NCBI GenBank assembly: GCA_000285855.2
Contig: HE978651.1
Location: forward strand, 2,791,489-2,855,488
Direction: 5' to 3'
DNA from: Ruminococcus sp. JC304
Lineage (GTDB): Bacteria; Bacillota; Clostridia; Lachnospirales; Lachnospiraceae
DNA: 64,000 nucleotides
Shown here: piece after piece, positions 25,070 through 34,180 of the stretch
How positions within the stretch are numbered: the stretch's first letter is position 1
How the letters are laid out: every line of letters starts with the position of its first letter
Program-made: the position numbers and the translations under genes
Notes under the pieces: model-generated
Seen by the model: the letters and a program-made list of their open reading frames with translations, nothing else
The model's database searches: none
Told to the model about the DNA's origin: nothing

Positions 25070-25576
25070 TTATTCTCTCACAAGAACCTTCTGAATTTCA
25101 GCAATATACATTGTATGGTAATCCTTCTGTGGATACCATTTTGTATCATTCTCTGCCTCGTCAAAGCATTCCGGCTTAATCGTATCATGATACATTTTTT
25201 TACATACCATAATCATATCCGCCTCCTGAATGCCAGCTGTTCCATCTACAAAATAAGGAGTCAGTCCTGCCTCTGTGATCTTATCAATTCCCTTTCCGGA
25301 AACAGTTCCGCAGTAATTCAGGGCCTTACGATAATCCTCTCCCAGCACAGAAATCGTAAAGGTTTCCTCCCTGTCTACAAACTCCTTTGTATATCTCTGA
25401 GGACGAATATAAACAGTTACTGCATTTTTCCCCCACATGACGCCCATGGCACCCCAACTGGCTGTCATTGTATTGCATTTTTCCTCATTTCCTGCTGTGA
25501 TCAGCAGCCATTCCTTACCAATCTTGGTAAACGGATTCATTGTCAGTTCCTCTGGTTTCACTTCTCTAAAGCTCAT
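25070..25576 (-). CDS. Flavin reductase family protein
   Basis: 168 residues, FMN-binding split-barrel of the flavin reductase-like group: NTMTASWGAMGVMWGKNAVTVYIRPQRYT, ETFTISVLGEDYRKALNYCGT. It resembles stand-alone clostridial members of unknown partner. GAGG ribosome site 7 nt upstream. It lies 16 bp after the RlmI-like methyltransferase on the same strand, probably co-transcribed. Confidence 0.85.
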   Translation of the reverse strand: MSFREVKPEELTMNPFTKIGKEWLLITAGNEEKCNTMTASWGAMGVMWGKNAVTVYIRPQRYTKEFVDREETFTISVLGEDYRKALNYCGTVSGKGIDKITEAGLTPYFVDGTAGIQEADMIMVCKKMYHDTIKPECFDEAENDTKWYPQKDYHTMYIAEIQKVLVRE

Positions 25577-25592
25577 TTATTTTTCCTCTCTT

Positions 25593-26795
25593 TCATCTGT
25601 CATTGCAAACCTGGAAGATATAAAATTTCAAATAATAGGATTCATCTGCAGACCACAGGATGGGATGATCCGGTGCCTGAGTTCTGTACTCTACCTGGCG
25701 CAGTCTCTTATGTACATTTTTTGCAGCCTGTCCGATAGTTCTGGTAAACAATTCATAATCCATAAAATGGGAGCAGGAGCAAGTTGCCGGAAAGCCTCCA
25801 TCCTTCACCAGCTTCATAGCCCGAAGATTAATCTCCCTGTATCCCTTTACTGCATTTTTTATAGAATTTCTGGATTTCGTAAAGGCCGGTGGATCCAGGA
25901 TCACTACATCAAACTTCTCTCCCTTCTCCTCCAGCTCCGGAAGAAGCTCAAATACATCCTCGCAAATAAATTTTACCCTATCTGATAACCCATTCAATGC
26001 CGCATTTGCCGTAGCCTGATCTACAGCCAACTGGGAAGCATCCACACCTGTCACACTGGCAGCGCCTGCAATTCCCGCATTCAATGCAAAGGAACCGGTA
26101 TGGGTAAAGCAATCCAGCACTTTTGCGCCCTTACACAGCTTCTGGATGGCAAGTCTGTTATATTTCTGATCCAGGAAAAATCCTGTTTTCTGACCGTCTT
26201 TTACATCTACTTCATATTTGACGCCGTTTTCTTCAATCTGTACCAGGGTAGGAAATTCCGGTCCGATAAAGCCCTTGACCAGTTCCATTCCTTCCTGTCT
26301 GCGGACCTTCACATCGCTTCGCTCATAAACTCCACGGATTATGATACCATCCTCAGCCAGTACTTTTTTCAAAAGTTCAACAATCTGCTCCTTATAACGG
26401 TCAATTCCCAGAGCCAGGGACTGAACCACCAGCACATCTGAAAACTTATCCACTACAATTCCCGGCAGAAAATCTGCTTCTGCAAAAATAAGTCTGCAGC
26501 TTCCTGTATCCACTACCTTCTTACGGTATTCCCATGCATCCCTCACACGTTTTTCAAGAAATTCCTCATCAATCTCCTGCCTCTCATCTCTGGTAAAAAG
26601 ACGCACCGCAATTTTGGAATTTGTATTGATAAATCCCTTTCCCATGGGATATCCATCGAAATCATGAACCAGCACTGTATCTCCATTTACAAAGCTGCCC
26701 ATGATCGTATCTATCTCATTATCAAAAATCCACATACCTCCGGATTTCAGAAGTCTGCCTTCCCCCTTTTTCAGGGTTACCACTGCAAAACCCAT
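25593..26795 (-). CDS. Class I SAM-dependent rRNA methyltransferase (RlmI-like, PUA domain)
   Basis: 400 residues. N-terminal PUA domain (residues about 1-75, AVVTLKKGEGRLLKSGGMWIFDNEI), the RlmI-like middle (EADFLPGIVVDKF, IIRGVYERSD), then a Rossmann methyltransferase: QKTGFFLDQKYNR, VLDCFTHTGSFALNA (motif I), VTGVDAS, ICEDVFELL, VVILDPPAFTKS (motif IV) and FPATCSCSHFM. The catalytic NPPxF-type motif and the PUA domain suit 23S rRNA m5C1962 methylation, the E. coli RlmI reaction, but the exact site is not proven. GGAGG 8 nt upstream. Confidence 0.88.
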   Translation of the reverse strand: MGFAVVTLKKGEGRLLKSGGMWIFDNEIDTIMGSFVNGDTVLVHDFDGYPMGKGFINTNSKIAVRLFTRDERQEIDEEFLEKRVRDAWEYRKKVVDTGSCRLIFAEADFLPGIVVDKFSDVLVVQSLALGIDRYKEQIVELLKKVLAEDGIIIRGVYERSDVKVRRQEGMELVKGFIGPEFPTLVQIEENGVKYEVDVKDGQKTGFFLDQKYNRLAIQKLCKGAKVLDCFTHTGSFALNAGIAGAASVTGVDASQLAVDQATANAALNGLSDRVKFICEDVFELLPELEEKGEKFDVVILDPPAFTKSRNSIKNAVKGYREINLRAMKLVKDGGFPATCSCSHFMDYELFTRTIGQAAKNVHKRLRQVEYRTQAPDHPILWSADESYYLKFYIFQVCNDR

Positions 26796-26917
26796 ATTTT
26801 ATCCTCCTGTTGCTCATAAACAATCCGTAATAAACTCTTTCTTCTTTCACTTTTACGATTCATTCTAACACAGAACTTTATTTTTTTCTACCCATTGTTT
26901 GTTCGCGTCCAAAATGT

Positions 26918-26956
26918 AAAAAGCAGCCAGTGAAATTTCCATTCCACTGACTGCCC
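26918..26956 (-). terminator. Intrinsic terminator after the GNAT gene
   Basis: In the minus-strand RNA GGCAGTCAGTGG pairs with the CCACTGGCTGC-like arm (one mismatch), followed by TTTTT. Confidence 0.7.
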
Positions 26957-26960
26957 TTAT

Positions 26961-27473
26961 TTATCTTCTGCGCTCCTTCAAAAGAATACAGCGTTCCAGT
27001 CCACCGTAGCATCTGGCAATCTTTTTTACCTGATAGCCATGACTCTCCATATTATATCTGCTGAATCTATTCTCCGGATGAACGGTACACATCAGATATA
27101 CAAATCTGTCCGGATCCAACAGGTTTTCTGCAGCTTCCAGCATCCTGCCCTGAAGTCCATTTCCCCGGAAAGCAGTGTCCACTGCTGCCGAATCCATCAC
27201 CGCCACCTGAGACAGCTGTCTGTCGTCAAATCCCAGGTAGGCTCCCAGATTATCATCCTTATCCGGATACTTGATAATAAAGAATCCTGCAATCTCTCCA
27301 TCTGAAGCTTCTGCCACTACAATAAATCCCTTCTGCTCCAAATGTGCTCTTACATAAGCCTCATCATCTGCCACAAACCATTCCGGATGGATGTGGCATT
27401 TTCCGGCCTGCTCCATGATCCGCATAATCCCCCGGACATCTGCAGGCTCTGCTTTTCTGATCTGAAACTCCAT
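26961..27473 (-). CDS. GNAT family N-acetyltransferase
   Basis: 170 residues. GNAT fold: IRKAEPADVRGIMRIM at the start, GFIVVAEASDGEIAGFFII (strands 2-4), QLSQVAVMDSAAVDTAFRGNGLQGRML (acetyl-CoA pyrophosphate loop) and LMCTVHPENRFSRYNMESHGY at the end. The substrate is not visible. It begins 10 bp after the DUF1002 gene; AAGGAC serves as ribosome site, so the two probably share a transcript. Confidence 0.85.
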   Translation of the reverse strand: MEFQIRKAEPADVRGIMRIMEQAGKCHIHPEWFVADDEAYVRAHLEQKGFIVVAEASDGEIAGFFIIKYPDKDDNLGAYLGFDDRQLSQVAVMDSAAVDTAFRGNGLQGRMLEAAENLLDPDRFVYLMCTVHPENRFSRYNMESHGYQVKKIARCYGGLERCILLKERRR

Positions 27474-27483
27474 AAGTCCTTAC

Positions 27484-29046
27484 TTATTCCTCAACCTCTG
27501 CCTCTTCAGCAGCATCTGTGCCATCTTCATTCTCCACAGCCGCCTCTCCACTGGTCTGTACTGTCTCATTATACAGCTTCTGGAAGAATTTCATGGTATC
27601 ATCATACAGAGTCTGTCTGTCTTCATCTGTAAGTTCGCTAAGCTCTGGAACTGCCTGTACACCTTCACTCAGTCCGAAAAGGTCCTTCAGTGCCTTATCG
27701 ATCATATTCAGCTCAGGAGTCATATAGATTTCTGTACCGTCTTCATGATAGGACTCAGTTCCCTGTTTCAGTACATCCAGATATGCTTTCTCTACATCCT
27801 TAGAAAGAGTTGCTCCGTTTTCTGCATCCAGCACAACTGTGGAAACGGCAGTATCATCACCCATAGCAGTCTGAAGTGAAGCTGCATCTCCCTCGTACTC
27901 ACCCTTACAGAAAGTCTCTGCCTGATTAAATAATGTTTTCTGATCCTCTGTCAGAGAGGAGGTGTCCAGTTCATCTGCTGTATCTGCAGTTTCACTGCCA
28001 TCAAGGGATCCGTCTGTATCCTCACTGCTATCCCAGTCCCCATTATCCATATCTTCTGTATCAGAGGAATCTTCGTTCTGACTATCTGCGCTGCCTGTGT
28101 TCATACCTGTTTCCTGTTCCAGAGTGGTATCCTCTGTGGAGCTCTCCAGTACATCTCCTCCAAGCACACTGTTATCTACGCTTCCCAGAATGTCATCTCC
28201 ATCTGCGGAATCCCCTGCATTTACAGTATCATCTTCCTCTTCGTCCACTTCACCGATCTCATCACTGTTTCCGGAAGTATTCTGATCCACCTGTTCCAGA
28301 GTTGCTTTTACATCATCATAATCATAATCCTGCTGTGCGATCTGCTTCAAAAGCTCTACGATCTTGTTGATCTGATCAGAATCCAGAGTTACATTATTCT
28401 GCTGAGCCACATTCACTACAATATTATAGATATCATCTGCATTCTGTACATTGTTCTGAATGACCTGCATCTTGGAATTGTTCATAACAGTAGTTGCATC
28501 ATTCTTTCCCACTTCATCAGCCAGATTTCCTGTCACTACCATTTCCTCTGTTGCCAGTTCCTTCTTGGTGCTGTCCAGCTGCTCGCCTGTAGCAGTCTCA
28601 TAAGCCATCTGGATTCCAGTCAGTGCACCTGTACCGGAAACCTCAAAAGGACATGCTGCAACAACTTCGCAGTTCTTTACACCGGAAGTAGAAAGAGATG
28701 TAGCGATCATATTACAGGTTACCCAGTTCAGGTTTGCTGTACGGACTTTAATTCCGCCGGATGTGGTTGGCTTTACATAAGCACAGCTTACTGTCCTGGT
28801 TCCGATCTGCTCAATAGGAACGTACGCGCTCAGATGATCTCTCTCATCCTGATTGGTGATCGTCAGGATCTGTACCTGGTCACTGCTTACATTAAAATAT
28901 TTCATCATAGTGTTCTTCTGTGCATCTGTAAGGTCAGCCCCCAGTGTTACAACCTTCATGGAATCTGCCATTGTCGGTATTGTGGTCCCGGAAACCACCA
29001 GACATGCACTGCAGAGCAATGCACCTAATTTCTTAATGTTTTTCAT
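27484..29046 (-). CDS. Secreted DUF1002 (YpuA-like) protein with acidic low-complexity insert
   Basis: 520 residues. Signal peptide about 1-27 (LGALLCSACLVVSGTTIPTMA). Residues about 30-245 are the DUF1002 domain (VVTLGADLTDAQKNTMMKYF, ITNQDERDHLSAYVP, GTRTVSCAYVKPT, NMIATSLSTSGVKNCEVVAACPFEVSGTGALTGIQ). Residues about 255-375 are strongly acidic and Ser/Thr-rich, probably disordered. A second helical part follows and the tail is again acidic. YpuA homologs are uncharacterised envelope proteins. GGGAGG lies 6-7 nt upstream. Confidence 0.88.
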   Translation of the reverse strand: MKNIKKLGALLCSACLVVSGTTIPTMADSMKVVTLGADLTDAQKNTMMKYFNVSSDQVQILTITNQDERDHLSAYVPIEQIGTRTVSCAYVKPTTSGGIKVRTANLNWVTCNMIATSLSTSGVKNCEVVAACPFEVSGTGALTGIQMAYETATGEQLDSTKKELATEEMVVTGNLADEVGKNDATTVMNNSKMQVIQNNVQNADDIYNIVVNVAQQNNVTLDSDQINKIVELLKQIAQQDYDYDDVKATLEQVDQNTSGNSDEIGEVDEEEDDTVNAGDSADGDDILGSVDNSVLGGDVLESSTEDTTLEQETGMNTGSADSQNEDSSDTEDMDNGDWDSSEDTDGSLDGSETADTADELDTSSLTEDQKTLFNQAETFCKGEYEGDAASLQTAMGDDTAVSTVVLDAENGATLSKDVEKAYLDVLKQGTESYHEDGTEIYMTPELNMIDKALKDLFGLSEGVQAVPELSELTDEDRQTLYDDTMKFFQKLYNETVQTSGEAAVENEDGTDAAEEAEVEE

Positions 29047-29294
29047 ATTATAACCTCCCTGTGTTTAAACAAAAGACCTCTGGTTCTTTTTCGTGGCTTT
29101 CATTATAACATATTTTTATTATAATTTGTATTTCTAATTTCATGGTTGCAAATCTAATATCAATTTAATTTCAGATACTTATGGTAAAATCCAGGCAAAG
29201 GTGGTATAATAATCCCATTAATATAACAGACGGCAGATTTGGCTGTTCTTTTAATGGCTTCAGCCGACTTAATGATTGAGAGGATGGTGCGGTT

Positions 29295-29513
29295 ATGAAT
29301 ATTAAAATTGATGAATTATTAGCAGCTTTAAAGAAAAAAGAAGAAGAGCAGGATAAAAATACAGTTCTCTGGGTATTGGCGATCATCGGTGCTGTCGCAG
29401 CAGTAGCAGGTATTGCCTTTGCTGTTTATCGCTTCTTTGCTCCGGATTATCTGGAGGATTTTGAAGAAGACCTGGATGATGACTTTGATGATTATTTTGA
29501 GGATGAAGAATAA
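29295..29513 (+). CDS. Small single-pass membrane protein with acidic tail
   Basis: 72 residues: a charged N-terminal helix (DELLAALKKKEEEQDKN), one membrane span (about 24-46, VLWVLAIIGAVAAVAGIAFAVYRFF) and a tail of 15 Asp/Glu among 23 residues. No family recognised with certainty. It stands alone between the DUF1002 promoter region and rlmD, with GAGAGGAT as ribosome site and a strong terminator after it. A TATAAT at 29205-29210 could be its -10, but I see no good -35. Confidence 0.75.
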   Translation: MNIKIDELLAALKKKEEEQDKNTVLWVLAIIGAVAAVAGIAFAVYRFFAPDYLEDFEEDLDDDFDDYFEDEE

Positions 29514-29558
29514 TCCAGAATATGATCGGCAGTCTTTGTCGACTGTACAGCAATCAGA

Positions 29559-29587
29559 AAGCTCCGGCTGAACCCGGAGCTTTTTTT
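29559..29587 (+). terminator. Intrinsic terminator of the small membrane protein gene
   Basis: AGCTCCGG / CCGGAGCT stem, 6 nt loop, followed by TTTTTTT. Confidence 0.85.
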
Positions 29588-29609
29588 AACGAAAGGATTT
29601 GAGTTATTT

Positions 29610-30983
29610 ATGAAAAAAGGCGAAATATATGAGGGCACAATTGAAAAAGTAGATTTTCCCAACAAAGGGACTGTGATGATAGGAGATCAGAAGGTCACTG
29701 TCAAAAATGGCATTCCTGGACAAAAGATCCGTTTTATGATCAACAAAAAGCGTTCCGGCAGGGCAGAAGGACGTCTGCTAGAAGTTCTGGAGAAATCTCC
29801 TCAGGAAACCAGAGCCCCTGCCTGTTCCATTTTTCCTGAATGTGGCGGCTGTATGTACCAGACCATGTCCTATGAAAAACAGTTGGAAATGAAGGAACGC
29901 CAGGTCCGGGAGCTTCTGGACGCAGCATTGGAAAACGCAGACTATAGCTGGGAAGGCATCCATGGAAGCCCTATGGAATTCCGTTACCGCAATAAAATGG
30001 AATTTTCTTTCGGAGACGCTTACAAAGATGGCCCCCTCACTCTTGGTCTTCATAAGAAAGGCAGCACCTATGACGTACTTACAGCATCAGATTGTAAGCT
30101 GGTTCATGAGGATATGACAAAAATCCTCTCCTGTGTCCACGAATATTTTTTGAAGCTGAATGTTTCCTATTATAAAAAGATGCAGCACACCGGTTATCTC
30201 CGACATCTTCTGCTCCGACGGGGAGTAACTACCGGAGAAATTCTGGTACATGTTATTACCACCAGCCAGGAAGAATATGATCTGGAGCCACTGAAGAATC
30301 AGCTTCTCGCCCTTCCATTGGAAGGAAAAATCGTAGGCATCATGCACATTATCAATGATTCTCTCTCAGATGTGGTACAGAGTGATGAGACCCGTATCCT
30401 TTATGGTCAGGATTACTTCTATGAAACTCTGCTGGGATTACGCTTTAAAATCAGCACTTTTTCCTTCTTTCAGCCAAACTCCCTGGCAGCTGAGGTTCTG
30501 TATTCCGTTGTTCGGCAGTATATTGGAGATACCAAAGATAAGGTAGTCTTTGACCTCTATAGCGGAACCGGAACCATCGCCCAGCTTGCCGCTTCTGTAG
30601 CAGATGAAGTGATCGGCGTCGAAATTGTGGAGGAAGCTGTAGAAGCAGCAAGAGAAAACGCAGCACTTAACAATCTGAAAAACTGCAGATTTATTGCAGG
30701 CGACGTACTGAAAGTACTGGATGATCTGACTCAAAAACCGGATGTGATCATTCTGGATCCGCCCAGAGACGGTATTCATCCCAAAGCACTGCCCAAAATC
30801 CTCTCCTATGGGGTGGATCATATTGTCTATATTTCCTGCAAAGCCACCAGCCTGGCCAGAGATCTTCCGGCATTTCTGGAGGCAGGATATCGCCTGGAAA
30901 AAGCCTGCTGTGTAGATCAATTCTGCCAGACTGTCCATGTGGAGACAGTGGCTTTATTAAAGCGTACCTCAACATCAGAATAA
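29610..30983 (+). CDS. rlmD: 23S rRNA (uracil-C5)-methyltransferase, RlmD/RumA family
   Basis: 457 residues. N-terminal TRAM-like domain (residues about 1-60), four-Cys [4Fe-4S] site (CSIFPECGGCMYQ plus the later Cys in DCKLV), QPNSLAAEVLY, SAM motif I VVFDLYSGTGTIAQL, motif IV VIILDPPRDGIHPKAL and the YISCKATSLARDL catalytic Cys region. RlmD (U1939) and RlmCD/TrmFO-like relatives cannot be separated by eye in Firmicutes. Ribosome site AAAGGA is 12 nt upstream. Monocistronic between two terminators. Confidence 0.92.
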   Translation: MKKGEIYEGTIEKVDFPNKGTVMIGDQKVTVKNGIPGQKIRFMINKKRSGRAEGRLLEVLEKSPQETRAPACSIFPECGGCMYQTMSYEKQLEMKERQVRELLDAALENADYSWEGIHGSPMEFRYRNKMEFSFGDAYKDGPLTLGLHKKGSTYDVLTASDCKLVHEDMTKILSCVHEYFLKLNVSYYKKMQHTGYLRHLLLRRGVTTGEILVHVITTSQEEYDLEPLKNQLLALPLEGKIVGIMHIINDSLSDVVQSDETRILYGQDYFYETLLGLRFKISTFSFFQPNSLAAEVLYSVVRQYIGDTKDKVVFDLYSGTGTIAQLAASVADEVIGVEIVEEAVEAARENAALNNLKNCRFIAGDVLKVLDDLTQKPDVIILDPPRDGIHPKALPKILSYGVDHIVYISCKATSLARDLPAFLEAGYRLEKACCVDQFCQTVHVETVALLKRTSTSE

Positions 30984-30994
30984 TTTTCCCCCAG

Positions 30995-31046
30995 AAAAAA
31001 GAGCGCTCTATGTCAGATTCTTTCCCTCTGACATAGAGCGCTCTTT
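30995..31046. terminator. Long bidirectional terminator between convergent genes
   Basis: A perfect 22 bp inverted repeat (arms about 30996-31017 and 31027-31046) with A-tract on the left and T-tract on the right, between rlmD (+) and pcrA (-). Confidence 0.9.
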
Positions 31047-31061
31047 TGTATTCTTTTCTGC

Positions 31062-33296
31062 TCAGATTTTCTTCAGCTTTGCAAATCCGGCAAACATTTT
31101 CTTCACTCCTACTTTATCGAAATCTACTGTGACCTCGTAGTCTCTTCCTCCTTCTACGATATTTTTCACCACACCTACTCCAAATTTCACATGGCGCACA
31201 GTATCTCCTATCTGATAGTCCAGAGAATCCGCCTTGGTGACCTTAAACTGAGTTGCCTGAAAAGGCTTGGCAGCAAACACCTGCTTCATTTTGGAAAGAC
31301 TGCTGTCTCCGGTTAGGGATTCTGAGATCTTCGGTTTCTTTTCTTCTACCTTATAGCCCAGATCCACCAGTTCCCTGGGAACCTCACGAACAAATCTGGA
31401 TACCTTATTATACTGGACATCTCCGCGGATCATCCTCTGTCTGGCACTGGTCATGGTCAGCTCCTTCATTGCCCTGGTGATCCCTACATAACACAGACGG
31501 CGCTCTTCCTCCAGATCAGAACGGTCATCTGACATAATAGACATATAAGAAGGAAAAATCCCATCCTCCATTCCTACCAGAAATACATTGGGAAATTCCA
31601 GACCTTTCGCACTATGAAGAGTCATAAGAAGTACATAATCCTGATCCGGATCTACACTGTCAATATCTGCGATCAATGCAATTTCTTCCAGAAATCCAGA
31701 CAAAGTTGCAGGTTCTCCTCTCTCCTCCCCTGCTTCCTGATAAGCTTCCGTCTTGGAAATCAATTCATCGATATTTTCAATCCTTGCCCTGGATTCCTCT
31801 GTATCCTCTGCCTCCAGCTCCGTCACATAACCGGTAAGGCGGATTATTTCTTCCAAAAGCTCTCTGACTGTATAAGCCTCTGCCTTACTTTTCAGCCCCT
31901 GAATAAAAGTAACAAATCCATCAATCTTTGACAGACTTCTTCCTATAGAAGGAATCTCCTCTGCCACACGTAATGCATCATAGAAACTGATATCCATCTG
32001 ATCCGCATAATCCTGCACCCTGCTCAGAGTAGTAGCTCCGATTCCTCTCTTGGGTACATTAATAATACGTCGCACTGCCAGGTCATCCTTGGCATTATCG
32101 ATGGTTTTCAGATAACAGAGAAGATCTTTGATTTCCTTACGCGCATAAAAGTTTACTCCACCCACTATTTTGTAAGGAATATTTGCCAGAAGACATTTTT
32201 CCTCAAAAAGGCGGGACTGGGCATTAGTACGGTAAAGGACGGCAAAATCCTTATACATTCCTTTTCCCTCCCGGCGCGCTCCGGCAATCTCTCCCACCAC
32301 ATATTCTGCCTCTTCATATCCATTCATAAACTGGCGGAAATGAATTTTCTCTCCCTCCTGATTCTCTGTCCAGAGAGTCTTGGGCTTACGTGCCCTATTG
32401 TGGGCAATGACTTCATTTGCAGCCCTGAGAATATTTTGGGTAGAACGGTAATTCTGTTCCAGCCGGATCACTGCAGCATCCGGAAAAACATGCTCAAAAC
32501 CAAGAATGTTGCCAATATTGGCGCCTCGGAATTTGTAGATGGACTGGTCATCATCTCCTACTACACAGAGATTTTCATATTTTGATGCCAGCAGACTTAC
32601 AAATTTAAATTGTGCAGTATTGGTATCCTGGTACTCGTCTACCATGATGTACTTGAAACGCTCCTGATAATTCTCAAGAACATCTCCGCAATTCTGGAAA
32701 AGTTCTACGGTCTTTACGATCAGATCATCAAAATCCAACGCATTATTTTTCCTCAGAGATGCCTGATACTCCCGATATACAGCGGCAACTTTCTTCTTAT
32801 TAAAATCACTGCCTGCATTCAGTTCCATCTCATCCGGTGTAATCAGCTCATCTTTCGCATGTGAAATCTGAGCCAGTAGGGAACGTTCCTTATAAATCTT
32901 GGTATCCACATTCAGCCTGCGGCAGATGTCTTTCATAAGTGTTTTCTGATCATCGGTATCATAAATAGTAAAACTGTTATCATATCCAAGTCTGTCAATA
33001 TGCCTTCTGAGAATACGCACGCAGGTGGAATGAAAGGTAGATACCCAGATACTCTCTGAGCCAAAACCTACGATCTTATCCACACGTTCTCTCATCTCAC
33101 TGGCAGCTTTGTTTGTAAAGGTGATAGCCAGAATATTCCAGGGATTGACCCCTTTCTCATCTATCAGATATGCAATTCTGTGAGTCAGCACCCTGGTCTT
33201 TCCTGAGCCCGCTCCTGCCAGGATCAGCAGCGGCCCTTCTGTATGAAATACTGCCTCCTGCTGTCTGGAATTTAATGTATTGTAAATGTCTCTCAT
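31062..33296 (-). CDS. pcrA: ATP-dependent DNA helicase PcrA/UvrD
   Basis: 744 residues, superfamily 1A 3'-5' helicase. LNSRQQEAV (Q motif), GAGSGKTRVL (Walker A), AITFTNKAA (Ia), VDEYQDTN (II), VGDDDQSIYKFRGA (III), LEQNYRST (IV), LMTLHSAKGLEFPNVFLVGMEDGIFP (V) and EERRLCYVGITRA (VI). The C-terminal ~60 residues (SLDYQIGDTVRHVKFGVGVVKN ... GVKKMFAGFAKLKKI) are the Tudor-like domain that contacts RNA polymerase in PcrA. Length is typical. AGGAG ribosome site upstream. Confidence 0.96.
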   Translation of the reverse strand: MRDIYNTLNSRQQEAVFHTEGPLLILAGAGSGKTRVLTHRIAYLIDEKGVNPWNILAITFTNKAASEMRERVDKIVGFGSESIWVSTFHSTCVRILRRHIDRLGYDNSFTIYDTDDQKTLMKDICRRLNVDTKIYKERSLLAQISHAKDELITPDEMELNAGSDFNKKKVAAVYREYQASLRKNNALDFDDLIVKTVELFQNCGDVLENYQERFKYIMVDEYQDTNTAQFKFVSLLASKYENLCVVGDDDQSIYKFRGANIGNILGFEHVFPDAAVIRLEQNYRSTQNILRAANEVIAHNRARKPKTLWTENQEGEKIHFRQFMNGYEEAEYVVGEIAGARREGKGMYKDFAVLYRTNAQSRLFEEKCLLANIPYKIVGGVNFYARKEIKDLLCYLKTIDNAKDDLAVRRIINVPKRGIGATTLSRVQDYADQMDISFYDALRVAEEIPSIGRSLSKIDGFVTFIQGLKSKAEAYTVRELLEEIIRLTGYVTELEAEDTEESRARIENIDELISKTEAYQEAGEERGEPATLSGFLEEIALIADIDSVDPDQDYVLLMTLHSAKGLEFPNVFLVGMEDGIFPSYMSIMSDDRSDLEEERRLCYVGITRAMKELTMTSARQRMIRGDVQYNKVSRFVREVPRELVDLGYKVEEKKPKISESLTGDSSLSKMKQVFAAKPFQATQFKVTKADSLDYQIGDTVRHVKFGVGVVKNIVEGGRDYEVTVDFDKVGVKKMFAGFAKLKKI

Positions 33297-33337
33297 TTTC
33301 TGCTCCTGTATTCGATCACAATTTCAGTTCTCTCCCA

Positions 33338-33366
33338 ATTATACACAAAAGCGGACCATACCACAA
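33338..33366 (-). promoter_or_regulatory. Promoter of pcrA
   Basis: Minus-strand TTGTGG (33366-33361), 17 bp spacer, perfect TATAAT (33343-33338), 42 bp before the ATG. Confidence 0.6.
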
Positions 33367-33396
33367 CAGTTTTCAACATACGCCCCTGTTTGTCCA

Positions 33397-33426
33397 TTGA
33401 CAATCCATAATTAAATGCCTTATACT
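33397..33426 (+). promoter_or_regulatory. Promoter of the ECF transporter operon
   Basis: TTGACA (33397-33402), 18 bp spacer, TATACT (33421-33426). A short GCAGTA/TACTGC inverted repeat lies downstream at about 33437-33457 in the leader; no riboswitch is recognised. Confidence 0.7.
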
Positions 33427-33487
33427 GACACTGACTTGCAGTAAATTGATTCTACTGCATACATACACTTTTGAGGAGGAATGAGTC

Positions 33488-34039
33488 ATGAAAAGCAACA
33501 ATAGCATTAAAACCGTTGTAGCCGTTGGTATCGGTGCAGCGCTGTTCTTTGTACTTGGACGTTTTGTCGCAATCCCAAGTCCGGTGCCTAACACCAATAT
33601 CAGTCTCCAGTACGCAGTCCTGGCTCTGCTGGCTGTTATGTACGGACCGGTAGCAGGGGGACTTATCGGATTTATCGGTCATACTCTGATCGACCTTTCC
33701 TGGGGCGGAAGCCCATGGTGGAGCTGGGTGATCACTTCCGCTTTCGTAGGCGTGATCGTAGGTCTCTTTGCCAAAAAGCTGAATGTACAGGAGGGAGACT
33801 TCGGCAAAGGAAAGGTTACTCTTTTCGCCATTGCCAATATTGCAGCACATGTGATCGGATGGATCGTTGTTGCCCCTGTACTGGATATTCTTATCTACGC
33901 AGAACCTGCTAATAAAGTATTCGCACAGGGTGCTTTTGCAGCCATCTCCAATACGATCACAGCAGTAATTGTAGGCGGACTTCTGGTTCTGGCATATACC
34001 AAGACCATCGCAAAAAAAGGATCTCTGGATCAGGAATAA
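33488..34039 (+). CDS. ECF transporter S component (UPF0397 / riboflavin-type)
   Basis: 183 residues, five or six membrane spans. The start VVAVGIGAALFFVLGRFVAIPSPVPNTNISLQYA and GPVAGGLIGFIGHTLIDLSWGG are typical of the UPF0397 family, annotated as a riboflavin-type ECF substrate binder; the substrate here is not proven. It belongs with the fused ATPase and T protein downstream, forming a group I ECF importer. GAGGAGG sits 7-8 nt upstream. A terminator-like hairpin separates it from the ATPase gene, so it may be made in excess. Confidence 0.88.
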   Translation: MKSNNSIKTVVAVGIGAALFFVLGRFVAIPSPVPNTNISLQYAVLALLAVMYGPVAGGLIGFIGHTLIDLSWGGSPWWSWVITSAFVGVIVGLFAKKLNVQEGDFGKGKVTLFAIANIAAHVIGWIVVAPVLDILIYAEPANKVFAQGAFAAISNTITAVIVGGLLVLAYTKTIAKKGSLDQE

Positions 34040-34048
34040 GCTTCAGAC

Positions 34049-34095
34049 AAAAAGCCTTGTCATTTAGCGAAAAGCTTATGTGATAGGGCTTTTTC
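34049..34095 (+). terminator. Intrinsic terminator or attenuator after the S component
   Basis: AAAAAGCC ... GGCTTTTTC with imperfect extension of the stem (TTGTCAT with ATGTGATA). As the operon appears to continue, it may only attenuate. Confidence 0.65.
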
Positions 34096-34124
34096 TTTTT
34101 CAGGACTCACCCTCTAAAGTACGT

Positions 34125-34161
34125 GATTATTATAGAAACAATTTTTCGATTATTATAGAAA
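34125..34161 (+). repeat. Direct repeat GATTATTATAGAAA upstream of the ECF ATPase gene
   Basis: The 14-mer occurs at 34125-34138 and 34148-34161, 23 bp apart (start to start), between the attenuator and the ribosome site of the ATPase gene. Each copy contains a TATTATAG that could also serve as a -10 box. Confidence 0.5.
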
Positions 34162-34180
34162 TTAATTTGAGGTTAAACAG

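Noticed and set aside
29047-29294. Search for a riboswitch or small RNA in the divergent gap before the small membrane protein gene
   Set aside because: AT-rich with TATAAT-like boxes only; no conserved aptamer or convincing stem found.
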